From NCBI RefSeq assembly GCF_001435235.1, contig NZ_AZGB01000009.1:103728-167727 (forward strand): DNA of 64,000 nt. The letters are read 5' to 3'. Of the stretch, positions 35,558 to 45,582 are shown piece after piece (within the stretch, counting starts at the first letter, position 1; each line of letters starts with the position of its first letter). The translations under genes were made by a program, and so were the position numbers. The DNA is from Liquorilactobacillus ghanensis DSM 18630 (GTDB lineage: Bacteria; Bacillota; Bacilli; Lactobacillales; Lactobacillaceae). Under the pieces are notes generated by a model. The model was not told where the DNA came from. It saw only the letters and a program-made list of their open reading frames with translations, and did no database searches.

Positions 35558-36547
35558 TTAACAAGTTTCTCTCAAAATTAGTTTCACGGAATACGTTTGG
35601 TGTTCCGTCTCTATTTGCTTCTTGGTGATATTCTTAAATAACAAATTCAAAACACTAATGCCAATTTGTTTTAAGGGCAATTCAATCGAACTAATCGTCG
35701 TTTCCAAATATCTGCCTATTGAATATCCAGTTAAACTGATAATTTTAATTTCTTCAGGTATTTGATAATGTTGCTTTTTTAGTTGACGAATTGCTCCCAT
35801 TCCCATTGTATCGGTAGCAACCAATAATCCATCAAGTTTTGTTGCTTGCTGAAGTAAGTTTAAAGTTGATTCATAACCAAATTGGTAATACTGAGATTTT
35901 AATGTAGGTAAGCTATAAACATACTCTTGCAATCCTGCTTGATTAATTTGTTCCCGATAACCAGCCAAACGTCTTTCGTAAGGATAAAGATTTTCTGGTC
36001 CATTCAACAAGCCAATTTTTTTACAGCCTTGTTCAATTAAACAAGCAGTAGCAATTGTTGCAGACTGTTTATAATCCGCTCCAACACTGCTAAGAGTTTT
36101 TTCTTGTGCTCTCATCAATTGAATTACTGGTAAGCCACCAACTGCAATATCTCTCAAAAGTCGATTATTAGCTCCTGTTCCAACAATGATTATTCCATCA
36201 ACAAAACTATCTCGTAAACGTTGTAATCCTGCTTTTTCATTTAAAACATCATTATTAGTAATACATAAAATAACTTGATATCCATGTTTAACAGCATTTT
36301 TTTCAATGATACAAACAAGGTCATTGTAAATTGTTAACTGCATATCTGGTACTACTAACCCAATCGTTTTTCGTTTGCCCTTTCGCAAATTTTTTTCAAT
36401 TAAATTTGGATGATAACTTAACTGTGAAACCGCTTCGAGAATTCTTAACTTAGTATCCGGATGTACATAAGAAGTATTATTAATCGCTCGTGATACAGTA
36501 CTAACATCTACATTAGCTAATTTTGCAACATCTTTAAGTGTAATCAT
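35558..36547 (-). CDS. LacI-family transcriptional regulator of the aldolase operon
   Basis: 329 residues. The N-terminal helix-turn-helix is TLKDVAKLANVDVSTVSRAI, the hinge region follows at about 45-60, and the rest is a periplasmic-binding-like effector domain. It is the first gene of the aldolase/SSS/malic enzyme operon. Two TTTGT-N4-ACAA palindromes upstream are candidate operators, so it probably represses itself and the three genes after it until the substrate is present. Confidence 0.85.
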   Translation of the reverse strand: MITLKDVAKLANVDVSTVSRAINNTSYVHPDTKLRILEAVSQLSYHPNLIEKNLRKGKRKTIGLVVPDMQLTIYNDLVCIIEKNAVKHGYQVILCITNNDVLNEKAGLQRLRDSFVDGIIIVGTGANNRLLRDIAVGGLPVIQLMRAQEKTLSSVGADYKQSATIATACLIEQGCKKIGLLNGPENLYPYERRLAGYREQINQAGLQEYVYSLPTLKSQYYQFGYESTLNLLQQATKLDGLLVATDTMGMGAIRQLKKQHYQIPEEIKIISLTGYSIGRYLETTISSIELPLKQIGISVLNLLFKNITKKQIETEHQTYSVKLILRETC

Positions 36548-36576
36548 GAGAAGGCCTCCTCAAGTAAAAAACACCA

Positions 36577-36622
36577 TTTGTAGAAACAAAATCTGTTTTA
36601 AGAACTCATTTGTTTTTACAAT
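36577..36622 (-). promoter_or_regulatory. pair of candidate LacI operators
   Basis: TTTGTAGAAACAAA (36577-36590) and TTGTTTTTACAA (36610-36621) share the form TTTGT-N4-ACAA. They lie 30-75 bases upstream of the LacI gene in AT-rich sequence with several possible -10 elements. They lack the central CG of classical LacI operators, so this is tentative. Nothing else is recognised in the rest of the gap up to the asparaginase promoter (36623-36878). Confidence 0.4.
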
Positions 36623-36878
36623 TTATATTGTATTACCTATCACAATCTTTTTAAATAGAGTAAGCGATTTCTGCAAATTGTTGCAGAAAAAATTTATACA
36701 AAGTGTTAAATTTACGATAATCCAGTATCACTATTATTTCAACAATAAAAGTATTAAAAGGATATTTTGTTACAAAAACTGGATAAAAAAATCCAAAATC
36801 ATGTTTTTTAATTTGTGATTTTATTAACTTGTATAAGTGGGAATTAACTACCATTTTTTAGTTTTTTTTAATTAGCTC

Positions 36879-36908
36879 TTCACAGTAAGCCCTTCAATTG
36901 ATTATAAT
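36879..36908 (+). promoter_or_regulatory. sigma-A promoter of the asparaginase gene
   Basis: TTCACA (36879-36884), 18-base spacer, TATAAT (36903-36908). It is 33 bases before the asparaginase ATG. Confidence 0.7.
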
Positions 36909-36941
36909 GAATTAATCAATCTTATTTTGGAGGATTTGATG

Positions 36942-37916
36942 ATGAAAACAATCTTAATTTTACATACTGGCGGTACGATTGCCATGTCACAAAATAATGA
37001 TGGCGCTGTTGTTCCTAACTCCGCTAATCCGCTTGATACATTCACTAACCCGTTTCAAGGCAAATTAAAGCTGATTACGGAGGATCTCTTTAACCTGCCT
37101 TCTCCGCATATCAGACCAGAAGAAATGTTGTTAATTCAAAAACGAATCATGAAAGCCGCAGCTGCGGGAATTGATGGAGTCGTTGTTACTCACGGAACCG
37201 ATACTTTAGAAGAGACAGCATATTTTCTTGACCTAACTGTCCCTAATGACTTGCCGGTAGTTATTACAGGGGCAATGCGTTCTGCTAATGAAATTGGTTC
37301 CGATGGTTTGCATAATTTTCAATCAGCTATTCAAACCGCTGCCAGTCCTCAAGCTAAAGGGAAAGGCGTATTAGTCGTTATGAATGATGAAATCCATACT
37401 GCTCGCTACGTAACCAAAACACATACCACCAACGTTGCCACCTTTCGGACACCGACTTTCGGTCCGATTGGGCTGGTTACTAAAAAGAGTGTCCACTTCT
37501 TTGAAAAATTACTGCTTCAAAGTTGCCATCCAATCGATCATGTTGTCAAACATGTTTATTTGATTAAAGCTTACGCCGGCATGGATCCCGAAATCTTAGA
37601 AATGTTGAATAATCCAGCAACCAACGGAATCGTTATCGAAGCTTTAGGCGCAGGAAATTTACCGCCGGCTGTCTTACCGGCATTAAAAAAACTTCTAATC
37701 AAAAAAATCCCAATCGTTTTAGTTTCCCGCTGTTTCAATGGAATCGCCCAAGAAGTTTACGGCTATAACGGCGGCGGCATCCAGTTAAGTCGGCTGGGAG
37801 TTACTTTTTGTCATGGTTTAAATGGACAAAAAGCTCGCATAAAATTACTAGTAGGACTCAGCTGTGGTTTAAAAGAACAAGCATTGGCCGATTTTGTCAG
37901 TGATGCTGTTTCCTAA
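36942..37916 (+). CDS. ansA: L-asparaginase
   Basis: 324 residues from MKTILILHTGG. The ATG at 36942 has GGAGG 8 bases upstream; a longer frame opening with TTG at 36927 would begin inside that site. Both threonine motifs are intact: HTGGTIAMSQ with nucleophile Thr12, and VVTHGTDTLEETA. No signal peptide, so a cytoplasmic enzyme turning asparagine into aspartate and ammonia. It stands alone between its own promoter and a terminator shared with the chemoreceptor gene. Confidence 0.88.
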   Translation: MKTILILHTGGTIAMSQNNDGAVVPNSANPLDTFTNPFQGKLKLITEDLFNLPSPHIRPEEMLLIQKRIMKAAAAGIDGVVVTHGTDTLEETAYFLDLTVPNDLPVVITGAMRSANEIGSDGLHNFQSAIQTAASPQAKGKGVLVVMNDEIHTARYVTKTHTTNVATFRTPTFGPIGLVTKKSVHFFEKLLLQSCHPIDHVVKHVYLIKAYAGMDPEILEMLNNPATNGIVIEALGAGNLPPAVLPALKKLLIKKIPIVLVSRCFNGIAQEVYGYNGGGIQLSRLGVTFCHGLNGQKARIKLLVGLSCGLKEQALADFVSDAVS

Positions 37917-38000
37917 AAAAAGCGAAGAACTTAGTGGGGAACATTTTAAAATAACAGCTAAATCTGAAATTTTAAAATTCCTTCTAAGTCTTCGCTTTTT
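37917..38000. terminator. bidirectional terminator between asparaginase and chemoreceptor genes
   Basis: AAAAGCGAAGAACTTAG (left) pairs with CTAAGTCTTCGCTTTTT (right) with one bulge, giving a long stem with T runs on both sides. The loop holds two copies of the palindrome ATTTTAAAAT. Confidence 0.8.
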
Positions 38001-38016
38001 CATTCATATTTACTAA

Positions 38017-40062
38017 TTAATCCGATATTATTTGAAACTTCTTAGCCAAATTCTTCTTCAATTGATCAGCTATCTTATTCAAATCTTCAATGTGTCCAGT
38101 AAATTCTTCCATGGTTGCCAGGACTTCTTCCGAATTGGCAGAAACTTCTTCTGTACCAGCGGAATTTTCTTCAGTTGATGCCGAAATGTTTTCAAGATTT
38201 TCAAGCACTTTATTCTGTACAGCAACGATTTTTTGACTAGCATCTGTTAATTTTTGAATTTCATTAATCACTAACTGACTGCGTTTAGAAACTTCTTGGG
38301 AAGAAGTAATCGACTTTTTAATCAAGTTAGTCTGTTTTTCGCCACCGGCTAATGAATCGGTCGTTTGCTTGACCATCTGCTGAGATTGAGTCCGAATCTT
38401 GTCAATAAGTTCTTCGATTTCTTTAGTAGATTTTTTGCTTTGTTCTGAAAGCTTACTGATTTCGGCTGCAACCACTGCAAAACCTTTTCCAGCCTCTCCA
38501 GCACTGGCTGCTTCAATCGAAGCATTCAAAGCCAAGAGGTTTGTTTGATGCGAAATTCCATTAATAACCCCGACAATTTTCCCGATATTTTGAATATTAC
38601 CATTAGTTTCGGTCATATTATCTGTTAACTGCTGCATTTTAGCCAACTCTCGGTGCCAGTTATCTTTAACCTCATTAACGGTTCGAATATTGCTTTGATT
38701 AATTTGCGAGGATTCTTGCGACTTTTTATTGATACCAACCACATTATCACGCATAGTTTTAACAATTGCTGACAAATCTTGTAATTGTTCAACACTTTTT
38801 TGTGTTTCCTCTGCCTGACTGCTGGTAACATTGGCAATTCCCGTAATCGTTTGCGCTACTTCATTAGTAGCTTTACTTGTTTGCTTCGATAACCCCAGTA
38901 AAGAATCAGACATTTCAGAAACTTTACCGCCCTCTTGTTGAATACTTTTGACCAATTTCCCTGTCGAATCGATCATTTTATTAAAATGCGCCGTCAGTTG
39001 TTGGAATTCATCACCATTTAAATCAGCTTGGACAGTTTTACCGACAAGTTTATCGATCTTTGTTGAATTTTCAAATGATTTAGTTGAAATCTTCTGAAAT
39101 TTACCCGCACCGACTTGCTTAAATGCCGATACAAAGACATTAATAACCCGCTTAAATATTGCTGTAATGGTTCCAGCCATTAAAACAATCAAAATCAGCA
39201 TAATGATCGCCACAACAATTGATGTTTTGACAATTGCTGATAACTCCGGCTTAATTTCATTTTTAGGTGTTTGTGCAATTCCAACAGTTGAACTGTTCAC
39301 ATCTTTGCGATAATAAACACGCTGAATGGCTGTCTCATGTTTTGGTAGGACGCTCCCTTTAAGTGAGCTGGCCTGCTTGACCTGATTGAAAGTTTCAGTT
39401 TTAGAAATATTTTTACCAATCAATTTCTTATTTTTAGAAGCAACTACTATCCCGCTGCTTGAAACCAGCATTGCATTGCCGGTTCGACCAATTTGCAACT
39501 TAGCTAATGCCTGTTGCACAGCATTATATGAAATGTTAAAAGATAAAACGCCTACTTGTCCCTTGGAATCACGAACTGCCTTGGAAACACTCATTACATA
39601 TTGTCCGGTATTAACATCGACAAAGGGCGTCGACCAGAAAATTTGTCCTTGATGAGTAATTGCTCCTTGATACCACGGACGTGAAGTTGGTTTAAAATTG
39701 CTCGACAATTTCTTGCTATTGGCAACAAACTTATTATCCGAAGTAGCAAAAATAGCATTTTCTATCGTGCCATTTTCTGTTTCAGCCGCTGAAATTACAG
39801 CTGCGATCTGTTTTAAATTAAAACTTCCTTTAAATGCTGGTTGTTTTAAAATACCAGTTAAGCCCTTTTGAGCTGTCTTATGTAAAGAATCCTGGCTATG
39901 ATCAATCATTGCAACAGCTGCACTTTTATCACGATCACTACGATCAACCAACATTTCCTTGGTGCTTAAGTATGTGCTGGTCATCATTACAATAATCGGA
40001 ATTACTGCTACTATAATCAATAAGCCCGCAATCCATTTGCTGACACTCTTTTTTCTTGCCAC
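38017..40062 (-). CDS. methyl-accepting chemotaxis protein (dCache sensor)
   Basis: About 681 residues from a GTG that follows AGAGAAG by 9 bases; a TTG three codons earlier directly abuts that site and is less likely. One membrane helix (about 9-30), an extracellular dCache-type sensor domain (about 35-275, with the typical RPWYQGA segment), a second helix (about 280-302), a HAMP domain, and a long coiled-coil signalling domain with the invariant tip [19 protein letters not shown]. The ligand is unknown; dCache receptors often bind amino acids or carboxylates. Its presence implies a motile organism with che and flagellar genes elsewhere. Confidence 0.92.
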   Translation of the reverse strand: MARKKSVSKWIAGLLIIVAVIPIIVMMTSTYLSTKEMLVDRSDRDKSAAVAMIDHSQDSLHKTAQKGLTGILKQPAFKGSFNLKQIAAVISAAETENGTIENAIFATSDNKFVANSKKLSSNFKPTSRPWYQGAITHQGQIFWSTPFVDVNTGQYVMSVSKAVRDSKGQVGVLSFNISYNAVQQALAKLQIGRTGNAMLVSSSGIVVASKNKKLIGKNISKTETFNQVKQASSLKGSVLPKHETAIQRVYYRKDVNSSTVGIAQTPKNEIKPELSAIVKTSIVVAIIMLILIVLMAGTITAIFKRVINVFVSAFKQVGAGKFQKISTKSFENSTKIDKLVGKTVQADLNGDEFQQLTAHFNKMIDSTGKLVKSIQQEGGKVSEMSDSLLGLSKQTSKATNEVAQTITGIANVTSSQAEETQKSVEQLQDLSAIVKTMRDNVVGINKKSQESSQINQSNIRTVNEVKDNWHRELAKMQQLTDNMTETNGNIQNIGKIVGVINGISHQTNLLALNASIEAASAGEAGKGFAVVAAEISKLSEQSKKSTKEIEELIDKIRTQSQQMVKQTTDSLAGGEKQTNLIKKSITSSQEVSKRSQLVINEIQKLTDASQKIVAVQNKVLENLENISASTEENSAGTEEVSANSEEVLATMEEFTGHIEDLNKIADQLKKNLAKKFQIISD

Positions 40063-40132
40063 TTTGATCAACTTCTCTTTCTACTTATTTGTTATTTGCA
40101 ACTTAAGCTCAATAGCTAGTTACAATTAGTAA

Positions 40133-40158
40133 GTATCGGATATTTAAACACGACTTTA
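40133..40158 (-). promoter_or_regulatory. sigma-D (sigma-28) type flagellar promoter for the chemoreceptor gene
   Basis: On the minus strand TAAAGTCG (40151-40158), then TCCGATAC (40133-40140), with 14 bases between TAAA and the -10 element. The flagellar/chemotaxis sigma factor consensus is TAAA, about 15 bases, GCCGATAT. It lies about 70 bases upstream of the gene start. Confidence 0.6.
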
Positions 40159-40669
40159 AGGCAAAAATAAAAATTAATTGCTTACAACCATTAAATTGTA
40201 TTTTTCTAACTATTATCAGTCATGTGTCTGCCGAACAAGCAAAGTAAGAAAAAATGAGGCCTACTTCTTTTTTTGCGAAAATATTCATTAAAGTAATTGC
40301 TTTCTTAATTATTTCTCTAGTAAGCTTACTTTAGTTAAGTATATTTATTATTGGTTGATTTTAACTTTATTTTAATCTATCATTAATGTCACTACAAAAA
40401 CCTAGCTACATATCAATTGAAATTGGATATTTTCAAAGTTCTGCGAGCATCCCAGAGTAGTTTTTAACTGCAATTCTTAACTGCCTCTTTTTATAACAAA
40501 TAATCATCCATAAGCAATAATTTTATAGTCTTTGCCTAGACCTGTAATTTAAGTCTTAAGCAATTATCAAGATGACAGATTAACTTGCAACTTTAAGCGA
40601 TGCTTCCAGAAAATACCTTTATCAAATCATTTGTAACGACGGTTTAATCACACAGGGAGTGATTCATAA
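40159..40669. other. non-coding gap between chemoreceptor and OppA-type genes
   Basis: About 510 AT-rich bases with no convincing reading frame. I note a 12-base palindrome AGTAAGCTTACT at 40319-40330 and a GGGAG ribosome site for the downstream gene. No riboswitch or terminator was recognised. It probably holds the promoter and a long leader of the lipoprotein gene. Confidence 0.5.
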
Positions 40670-42304
40670 ATGAAATTAAGAAAAAAAGTTTGGCTAGCCA
40701 TAACAGTAGTTGGGTGTCTTTTCCTTGCTGCTTGTGGCAAGTCAACTTCCGGTTCAGCTGGCAACTTGGCAGATAAACAAGTTATCAATTGGGATGAACC
40801 ATCTGAACTGCCAACAATGAATATTTCAACAGCTACTGATACGATCAGTTTTGATATGTTAAATAATACTGGTGAGGGTTTGTATCGCATCGGCAAAAAT
40901 AGTAAAATCGAGCCCGGCATTGCAAAAGCAACCAAAATTACCAATAATGGTTTGAAATATACCTTTACTTTACGCAAAAATGCCAAATGGAGTAATGGGG
41001 ATCCAGTAACAGCTAAAGATTTTGTTTATTCTTGGCAACGAACAGTTAAACCTTCAACTGGTGCTGAATACGCTTATTTGTTTGATGGCATTAAAAATGC
41101 TGATGCCATTGTTGCTGGTAAAAAAGCTGCTAACACTTTAGGAATTAAAGCTGATGGGCGATATAAATTAGTCGTTACATTAGAAAAACACGTACCTTAT
41201 TTTAAATTATTAATGGGATTTCCAGTCTTCTTCCCGCAAAATAAAACTGTAGTTGAAAAATATGGCAGCAAATATGGAACAGCTTCAAAATATTCTGTTT
41301 ACAATGGTCCCTTTGTCATGACTGGCTGGACTGGCTCTAATTTAACTTGGAGTTTAAAGAAAAATAATGATTATTGGGATAAAAAATCAGTTAAACTCAG
41401 CAAAATTAATTTTAAAGTCAACAAGAGCACTACTACCAGTTACAATCTCTATCAAAGCGGCAAATTAGATGAAACTTTGCTGGGAGCCGAACAAGCAAAA
41501 CAACTTTCTAATTCTAAAGACTTTACTCCTCGCAAAGAATCACGAATTAATTATTTAGAATACAATCAGACTGAAAAAGAATTCCAGAACAAAAAAATTC
41601 GTGAAGCTATCTCACTGGCAATCAACCGAACTCAGCTGGTTAAGAAAGTTTTGGGAGATGGTTCTACCACCGCATCGGGAATTGTTTCAACTGGTTTGGC
41701 TAGCTATAAGGGTAAAGATTTCGCTGCAGCAGCTAAAACCTCTGCTGGTATCAGCTACAATAAACAAAAAGCAAAACAGCTTTGGCAAGAAGGTTTGAAA
41801 GAATTAGGTGTTAAAAAATTTGACTTCACCTTATTGGCTGATGATACTGACAGTGCCAAAAACGTCTCCGAATATATTCAAAGTCAATTAGAAGAAAACC
41901 TGCCGGGAATTAATGTTTCCGTTGAAAATGTTCCTTTCAAAACCCGTCTGACTCGAGCTGAGAACGGTAATTTCCAAGTTGTCTTATCAGGCTGGGGAGC
42001 TGATTTCAGTGATCCAATTACTTTCTTACAGTTATTTACTTCTGATAATTCATACAATGACGGCAAATGGAAAAATGCTCAATATGATAAATTGATTAAC
42101 GCTTCCGGCTCAACAAATGCAACCAACCAAGCTAAACGTTGGCAAAATATGGTCGATGCTTCAAAGATTTTGATGAAGGATCAAGGAATTGCACCGTTAT
42201 ATCAACAAACACAAGCAACTCTGATTAAATCAAAAATCAAAGGATTGATCTATAACTCAGCTGGTGTTAACTATAACTTCAAGGACACCTATGTGACGAA
42301 ATAA
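40670..42304 (+). CDS. oppA: oligopeptide-binding lipoprotein, OppA family (orphan)
   Basis: 544 residues with a lipoprotein signal peptide: basic start, hydrophobic core, lipobox LAAC with acylated Cys22. The rest is a family 5 extracellular solute-binding protein (for example KNAKWSNGDPVTAKDFVYSWQ near 105-125, the classical OppA motif region, and YNGPFVMTGW). It would capture peptides for an Opp ABC permease. No oppBCDF genes adjoin, so it must work with a permease coded elsewhere. A strong terminator follows directly. Confidence 0.9.
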   Translation: MKLRKKVWLAITVVGCLFLAACGKSTSGSAGNLADKQVINWDEPSELPTMNISTATDTISFDMLNNTGEGLYRIGKNSKIEPGIAKATKITNNGLKYTFTLRKNAKWSNGDPVTAKDFVYSWQRTVKPSTGAEYAYLFDGIKNADAIVAGKKAANTLGIKADGRYKLVVTLEKHVPYFKLLMGFPVFFPQNKTVVEKYGSKYGTASKYSVYNGPFVMTGWTGSNLTWSLKKNNDYWDKKSVKLSKINFKVNKSTTTSYNLYQSGKLDETLLGAEQAKQLSNSKDFTPRKESRINYLEYNQTEKEFQNKKIREAISLAINRTQLVKKVLGDGSTTASGIVSTGLASYKGKDFAAAAKTSAGISYNKQKAKQLWQEGLKELGVKKFDFTLLADDTDSAKNVSEYIQSQLEENLPGINVSVENVPFKTRLTRAENGNFQVVLSGWGADFSDPITFLQLFTSDNSYNDGKWKNAQYDKLINASGSTNATNQAKRWQNMVDASKILMKDQGIAPLYQQTQATLIKSKIKGLIYNSAGVNYNFKDTYVTK

Positions 42305-42342
42305 TTTATCCCTGCATCAATTTGTTTTAATTCAATGCTTTA

Positions 42343-42387
42343 AATAAAACAGAAACAACCATAATGTGCGGTTGTTTCTGTTTTATT
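42343..42387 (+). terminator. terminator of the oppA-type gene
   Basis: Perfect 18-bp inverted repeat: 42343-42360 (AATAAAACAGAAACAACC) pairs with 42370-42387 around a 9-base loop, the right arm ending TTTTATT. It lies 38 bases after the stop codon. Confidence 0.85.
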
Positions 42388-42474
42388 GTGGTCTTACTTA
42401 AAATCTCCTACTTTCCAGAACTTGTTTTAGATGATAAAGTTAACTATATCTTAAGAATTAATGAGGAAAACATC

Positions 42475-43644
42475 ATGAAAAAGAATTTACCAATTTTATT
42501 GGCAAGTATGCTCGTCAATATGGGAATCGGCTTAATCATGCCGATCACTACTCTCTTTCTCCATAACCGGCTGCACCAAACGCTTGTAACAGCCGGCTAC
42601 GTCTTAATGGGGTTTTCCTTGGCAATGGTACTGGGCAACTTATTAGGCGGCTGGCTCTTTGATCACTGGAAGGTCAAACCTACCCATTACCTCGGAGGAT
42701 TACTCGTTTGGCTGAACCTGACCTTATTGATCATTTTTCCGATCTGGCCATTATATACGATTCTTGTAATCGGTTATGGCTTTGGACTAGGAATTTTAAA
42801 CTCAGCAGTCAACGGTTATATCGCCGCTCATCAGAAAAAATCGCCTAATCTTTTTACCAATGCGTACTGGTTAGCCAATTTAGGAATGGGATTAGCAACC
42901 TTCTTGTCTGGCATATTATATGCGCTTAATATTCGCTGGGTTTTCAGCGTCGCCTTATTCATTTTTATTGTCACTTTACTTGTTGTAAAAATATTTTTCC
43001 ACGAAATTTCTCATTCGACAGTTGCCATCAGGACTACAACCAGTTGGAAATCAAAACTACAACTGCCAAGCGGCCTATGGTTTGTCTGCTTATTGTTAGT
43101 TGTGATTTGGATCGGTTATGAACAGTGGAACAGCAATGTATCTGTCTACATGCTTCAGCAAGGAATCTCTGTCCAAAAGTACAGTCTGCTGTTTACCATT
43201 TCAACTTTTGAAATCGTTATTTTTCAACCGTTGCTCAACCTATTCTTTCGACCAACATTCACTAATGAAAAATATCGTATCATAGGTGGAACTTTGCTTT
43301 TTGGCGCTTCTTATCTCAGCTTGATTAACGCTAGTCACTACAGCCAATTTTTATTGGGCATTACCTTATTGTCATTTGGCGATATGCTGACACTAACCAC
43401 AACTCCGGCAATGATCAACCGATTTGCCACTGATCAAAATCGGGCTACGATTCAAGCCCTGGGCGGAACTGCCGGCTCACTCGGTCGCGCTTTGGGCCCG
43501 CTTTTAGGTGGAATAATGATTCAATACTGGCACTACCAGATAACCTTTATCGTTTTATTTGCTGTTCATATAGGTTTTTGTTTATTCGGAAACTGGTTAC
43601 TGCATCCAGAACGGTCTCTAAAAAAAGCGAACGATTCAGACTAA
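42475..43644 (+). CDS. MFS transporter, drug-efflux (DHA1) type
   Basis: About 389 residues from MKKNLPILLASM. This ATG has GAGG 8 bases upstream; the longer frame starts inside the preceding terminator and is rejected. Twelve hydrophobic segments, with the usual MFS loop-2 glycine-rich motif GNLLGGWLFDHWK (about 59-71). It has the form of small multidrug or metabolite exporters. Its neighbours (a peptide-binding lipoprotein and adenine deaminase) give no hint of substrate. Confidence 0.8.
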   Translation: MKKNLPILLASMLVNMGIGLIMPITTLFLHNRLHQTLVTAGYVLMGFSLAMVLGNLLGGWLFDHWKVKPTHYLGGLLVWLNLTLLIIFPIWPLYTILVIGYGFGLGILNSAVNGYIAAHQKKSPNLFTNAYWLANLGMGLATFLSGILYALNIRWVFSVALFIFIVTLLVVKIFFHEISHSTVAIRTTTSWKSKLQLPSGLWFVCLLLVVIWIGYEQWNSNVSVYMLQQGISVQKYSLLFTISTFEIVIFQPLLNLFFRPTFTNEKYRIIGGTLLFGASYLSLINASHYSQFLLGITLLSFGDMLTLTTTPAMINRFATDQNRATIQALGGTAGSLGRALGPLLGGIMIQYWHYQITFIVLFAVHIGFCLFGNWLLHPERSLKKANDSD

Positions 43645-43645
43645 A

Positions 43646-43675
43646 ATAAAGAAAAACATTCTAATTTTTCTTTAT
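43646..43675 (+). terminator. probable terminator of the MFS gene
   Basis: ATAAAGAAAAA pairs with TTTTTCTTTAT (11 bp, loop of 8) directly after the MFS stop codon. The stem is AT-rich, so strength is uncertain. Confidence 0.5.
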
Positions 43676-43800
43676 CAGAGCTTGCATCTCCCAAAACTTT
43701 ATACTAAGATATTACACAAGTTTAAATTGACTGTAAGGACTGATCCTTAAATCAACTTAATTACAGCCAAAGCTAACGAAATAGCGAGAGGGAGAAAACG

Positions 43801-45477
43801 ATGAGAAAGCAAGTTGATTTATGTTGTATAAACGGTAAAGTTCTAAATGTTTTCAGCCGTGAATTCGAAGAAAAAACATTATGGATTGATCAGGGAATGA
43901 TCGTTGCCACTGGTGAGCGAGATGGACTAATTGCTCAAGAAACATTTGATGCCGCCGGAGCATATATCGTTCCCGGGATGATCGACGCTCATGTTCATAT
44001 TGAAAGCTCAATGGTTGCCCCAAGCGAGTTGGGTAAAGCCTTATTAACTAGCGGCACTACTACTATCGTAACCGATCCGCATGAAATTGCTAATGTCTGT
44101 GGAATTGCCGGCTTAAAATATATGATCAACGATGCTGCTCAAACACCGCTTGATATTTTCTTTATGTTGCCTTCATCTGTTCCATGTGCTCCCTTTGAAC
44201 ATAATGGTGCAACACTCAAAGCCGAAGATTTACGTCCACTTTATACTGAACCAAGCGTCAATGGTTTAGCTGAAGTTATGGATTATCCAGCCGTAGCAAA
44301 TCAAGAACCAGACATCATGCAAAAAATTCACGATGCTCAACAATTTGGTTATCATGCTGACGGTCACGGCTCCGGCCTAAATGCCGAACAACTTGATGTT
44401 TACCGGCAAGCCGGAATTGATACTGACCATGAATGTACTACTATTCAACAAGCTCAAGAACGACTCTCAGCTGGATTTTGGACTTTTTTGCGCGAAGGCT
44501 CGGTTGAAAGAGATTTGGAACAAATTATTGGTGTAGTTACTGAAAGTAATGCCCAACGTTTTGCTTTTTGTACCGATGATAAATTAATCAGCGACATTTT
44601 AACGGAAGGTTCGATCAATTACTGTGTTCAATTAGCTATCAAACATGGCATTCGACCAGAAACCGCCTATACTATGGCAAGTTATAATGCCGCCCAAGCA
44701 CATAAATTAACCGATCACGGCGCTTTAAGCACTGGTTTTATTGCTGATTTGGTTGTTCTAAAAGATTTAAAGACAGCAACCATTGAAAAAGTAATGAAAG
44801 CTGGCAAATGGATCACTCCAACTGCAACAAAACCACTGAATTTTTCGCAAAATACTGTTCATCAGCAGCTAAAACCAACTGATTTGAAAATTTCGCTAAC
44901 CACTGATTATTGCAATGTTATTGGAGTTATTCCGAACCACATTGAAACCGACCACCTTAAAAAACATGTATCATTAAAAAACGGACATTTTATTAATGAT
45001 ACAACTCAGGATATTTCTAAAATGATCGTGGTTGAACGACATCATCAATTAGGAACTTTCGGTTTAGGGCTGGTTCACGGCTTTAACATTACCAATGGAG
45101 CAATTGCCACCACGATCGCTCATGACTCGCATAATATCATAGCCGTTGGTAGTGATGATCAAGCGATCTATACTGCTATCCAAGCAATCAGCTCCACTCA
45201 TGGCGGAATCGCCGTAACCAAGGGAAAAGATATTTTAGCAGCTATGCCATTACCGATTGCCGGTCTAATGTCAAATCAAAGCTATCTGCAAGCTGCTAAA
45301 GAATTAACGGCGATTTCGGCTGCCTATCAGCAAATCAGTCTCCCGACAGATACTAATTTCAATCCTTTCATTACCTTATCATTCCTAACTTTACCAGTAA
45401 TTCCATCAATCAAGCTAACCGATCAAGGATTATATGATTTCGAACAAGCTGATTTTATTCCACTTGAAATCAAATAG
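43801..45477 (+). CDS. ade: adenine deaminase
   Basis: 558 residues, the usual size of bacterial AdeC-type adenine deaminases. Metal-binding motif PGMIDAHVHIESSM (about 58-71), then TDPHEIANVCG and FCTDDK, and the C-terminal domain of the family with HDSHNIIAVGSDD. It turns adenine into hypoxanthine and ammonia in purine salvage. The ATG follows GAGGGAG. It has its own terminator downstream and looks monocistronic. Confidence 0.93.
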   Translation: MRKQVDLCCINGKVLNVFSREFEEKTLWIDQGMIVATGERDGLIAQETFDAAGAYIVPGMIDAHVHIESSMVAPSELGKALLTSGTTTIVTDPHEIANVCGIAGLKYMINDAAQTPLDIFFMLPSSVPCAPFEHNGATLKAEDLRPLYTEPSVNGLAEVMDYPAVANQEPDIMQKIHDAQQFGYHADGHGSGLNAEQLDVYRQAGIDTDHECTTIQQAQERLSAGFWTFLREGSVERDLEQIIGVVTESNAQRFAFCTDDKLISDILTEGSINYCVQLAIKHGIRPETAYTMASYNAAQAHKLTDHGALSTGFIADLVVLKDLKTATIEKVMKAGKWITPTATKPLNFSQNTVHQQLKPTDLKISLTTDYCNVIGVIPNHIETDHLKKHVSLKNGHFINDTTQDISKMIVVERHHQLGTFGLGLVHGFNITNGAIATTIAHDSHNIIAVGSDDQAIYTAIQAISSTHGGIAVTKGKDILAAMPLPIAGLMSNQSYLQAAKELTAISAAYQQISLPTDTNFNPFITLSFLTLPVIPSIKLTDQGLYDFEQADFIPLEIK

Positions 45478-45499
45478 TAGTTTTTTTTATTAGTTGCCA

Positions 45500-45540
45500 A
45501 AAAGGAGTTGTCACAAAAAATATTGTGCCAACTCTTTTTT
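45500..45540. terminator. bidirectional terminator between ade and the glutathione peroxidase gene
   Basis: GAGTTG.CACAA and TTGTG.CAACTC form an 11-bp stem with one mismatch, loop AAAATA-like, T runs on both strands. It ends both converging genes. Confidence 0.85.
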
Positions 45541-45582
45541 AGGTCGTGTAAAAACAGTAAGTTTATGTTTTTTATAGTACCA

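Noticed and set aside
36546-36818. 90-codon plus-strand frame before the asparaginase gene
   Set aside because: Very AT-rich, no ribosome site, overlaps the LacI gene start and its operators; no recognisable protein feature.
38017-40071. TTG at 40071 as start of the chemoreceptor
   Set aside because: The ribosome site AGAGAAG directly abuts it; the GTG nine bases further has proper spacing.
40319-40330. Palindrome AGTAAGCTTACT in the long gap before the oppA-type gene
   Set aside because: Single 12-base palindrome with no associated promoter or repeat; not enough to call an operator.
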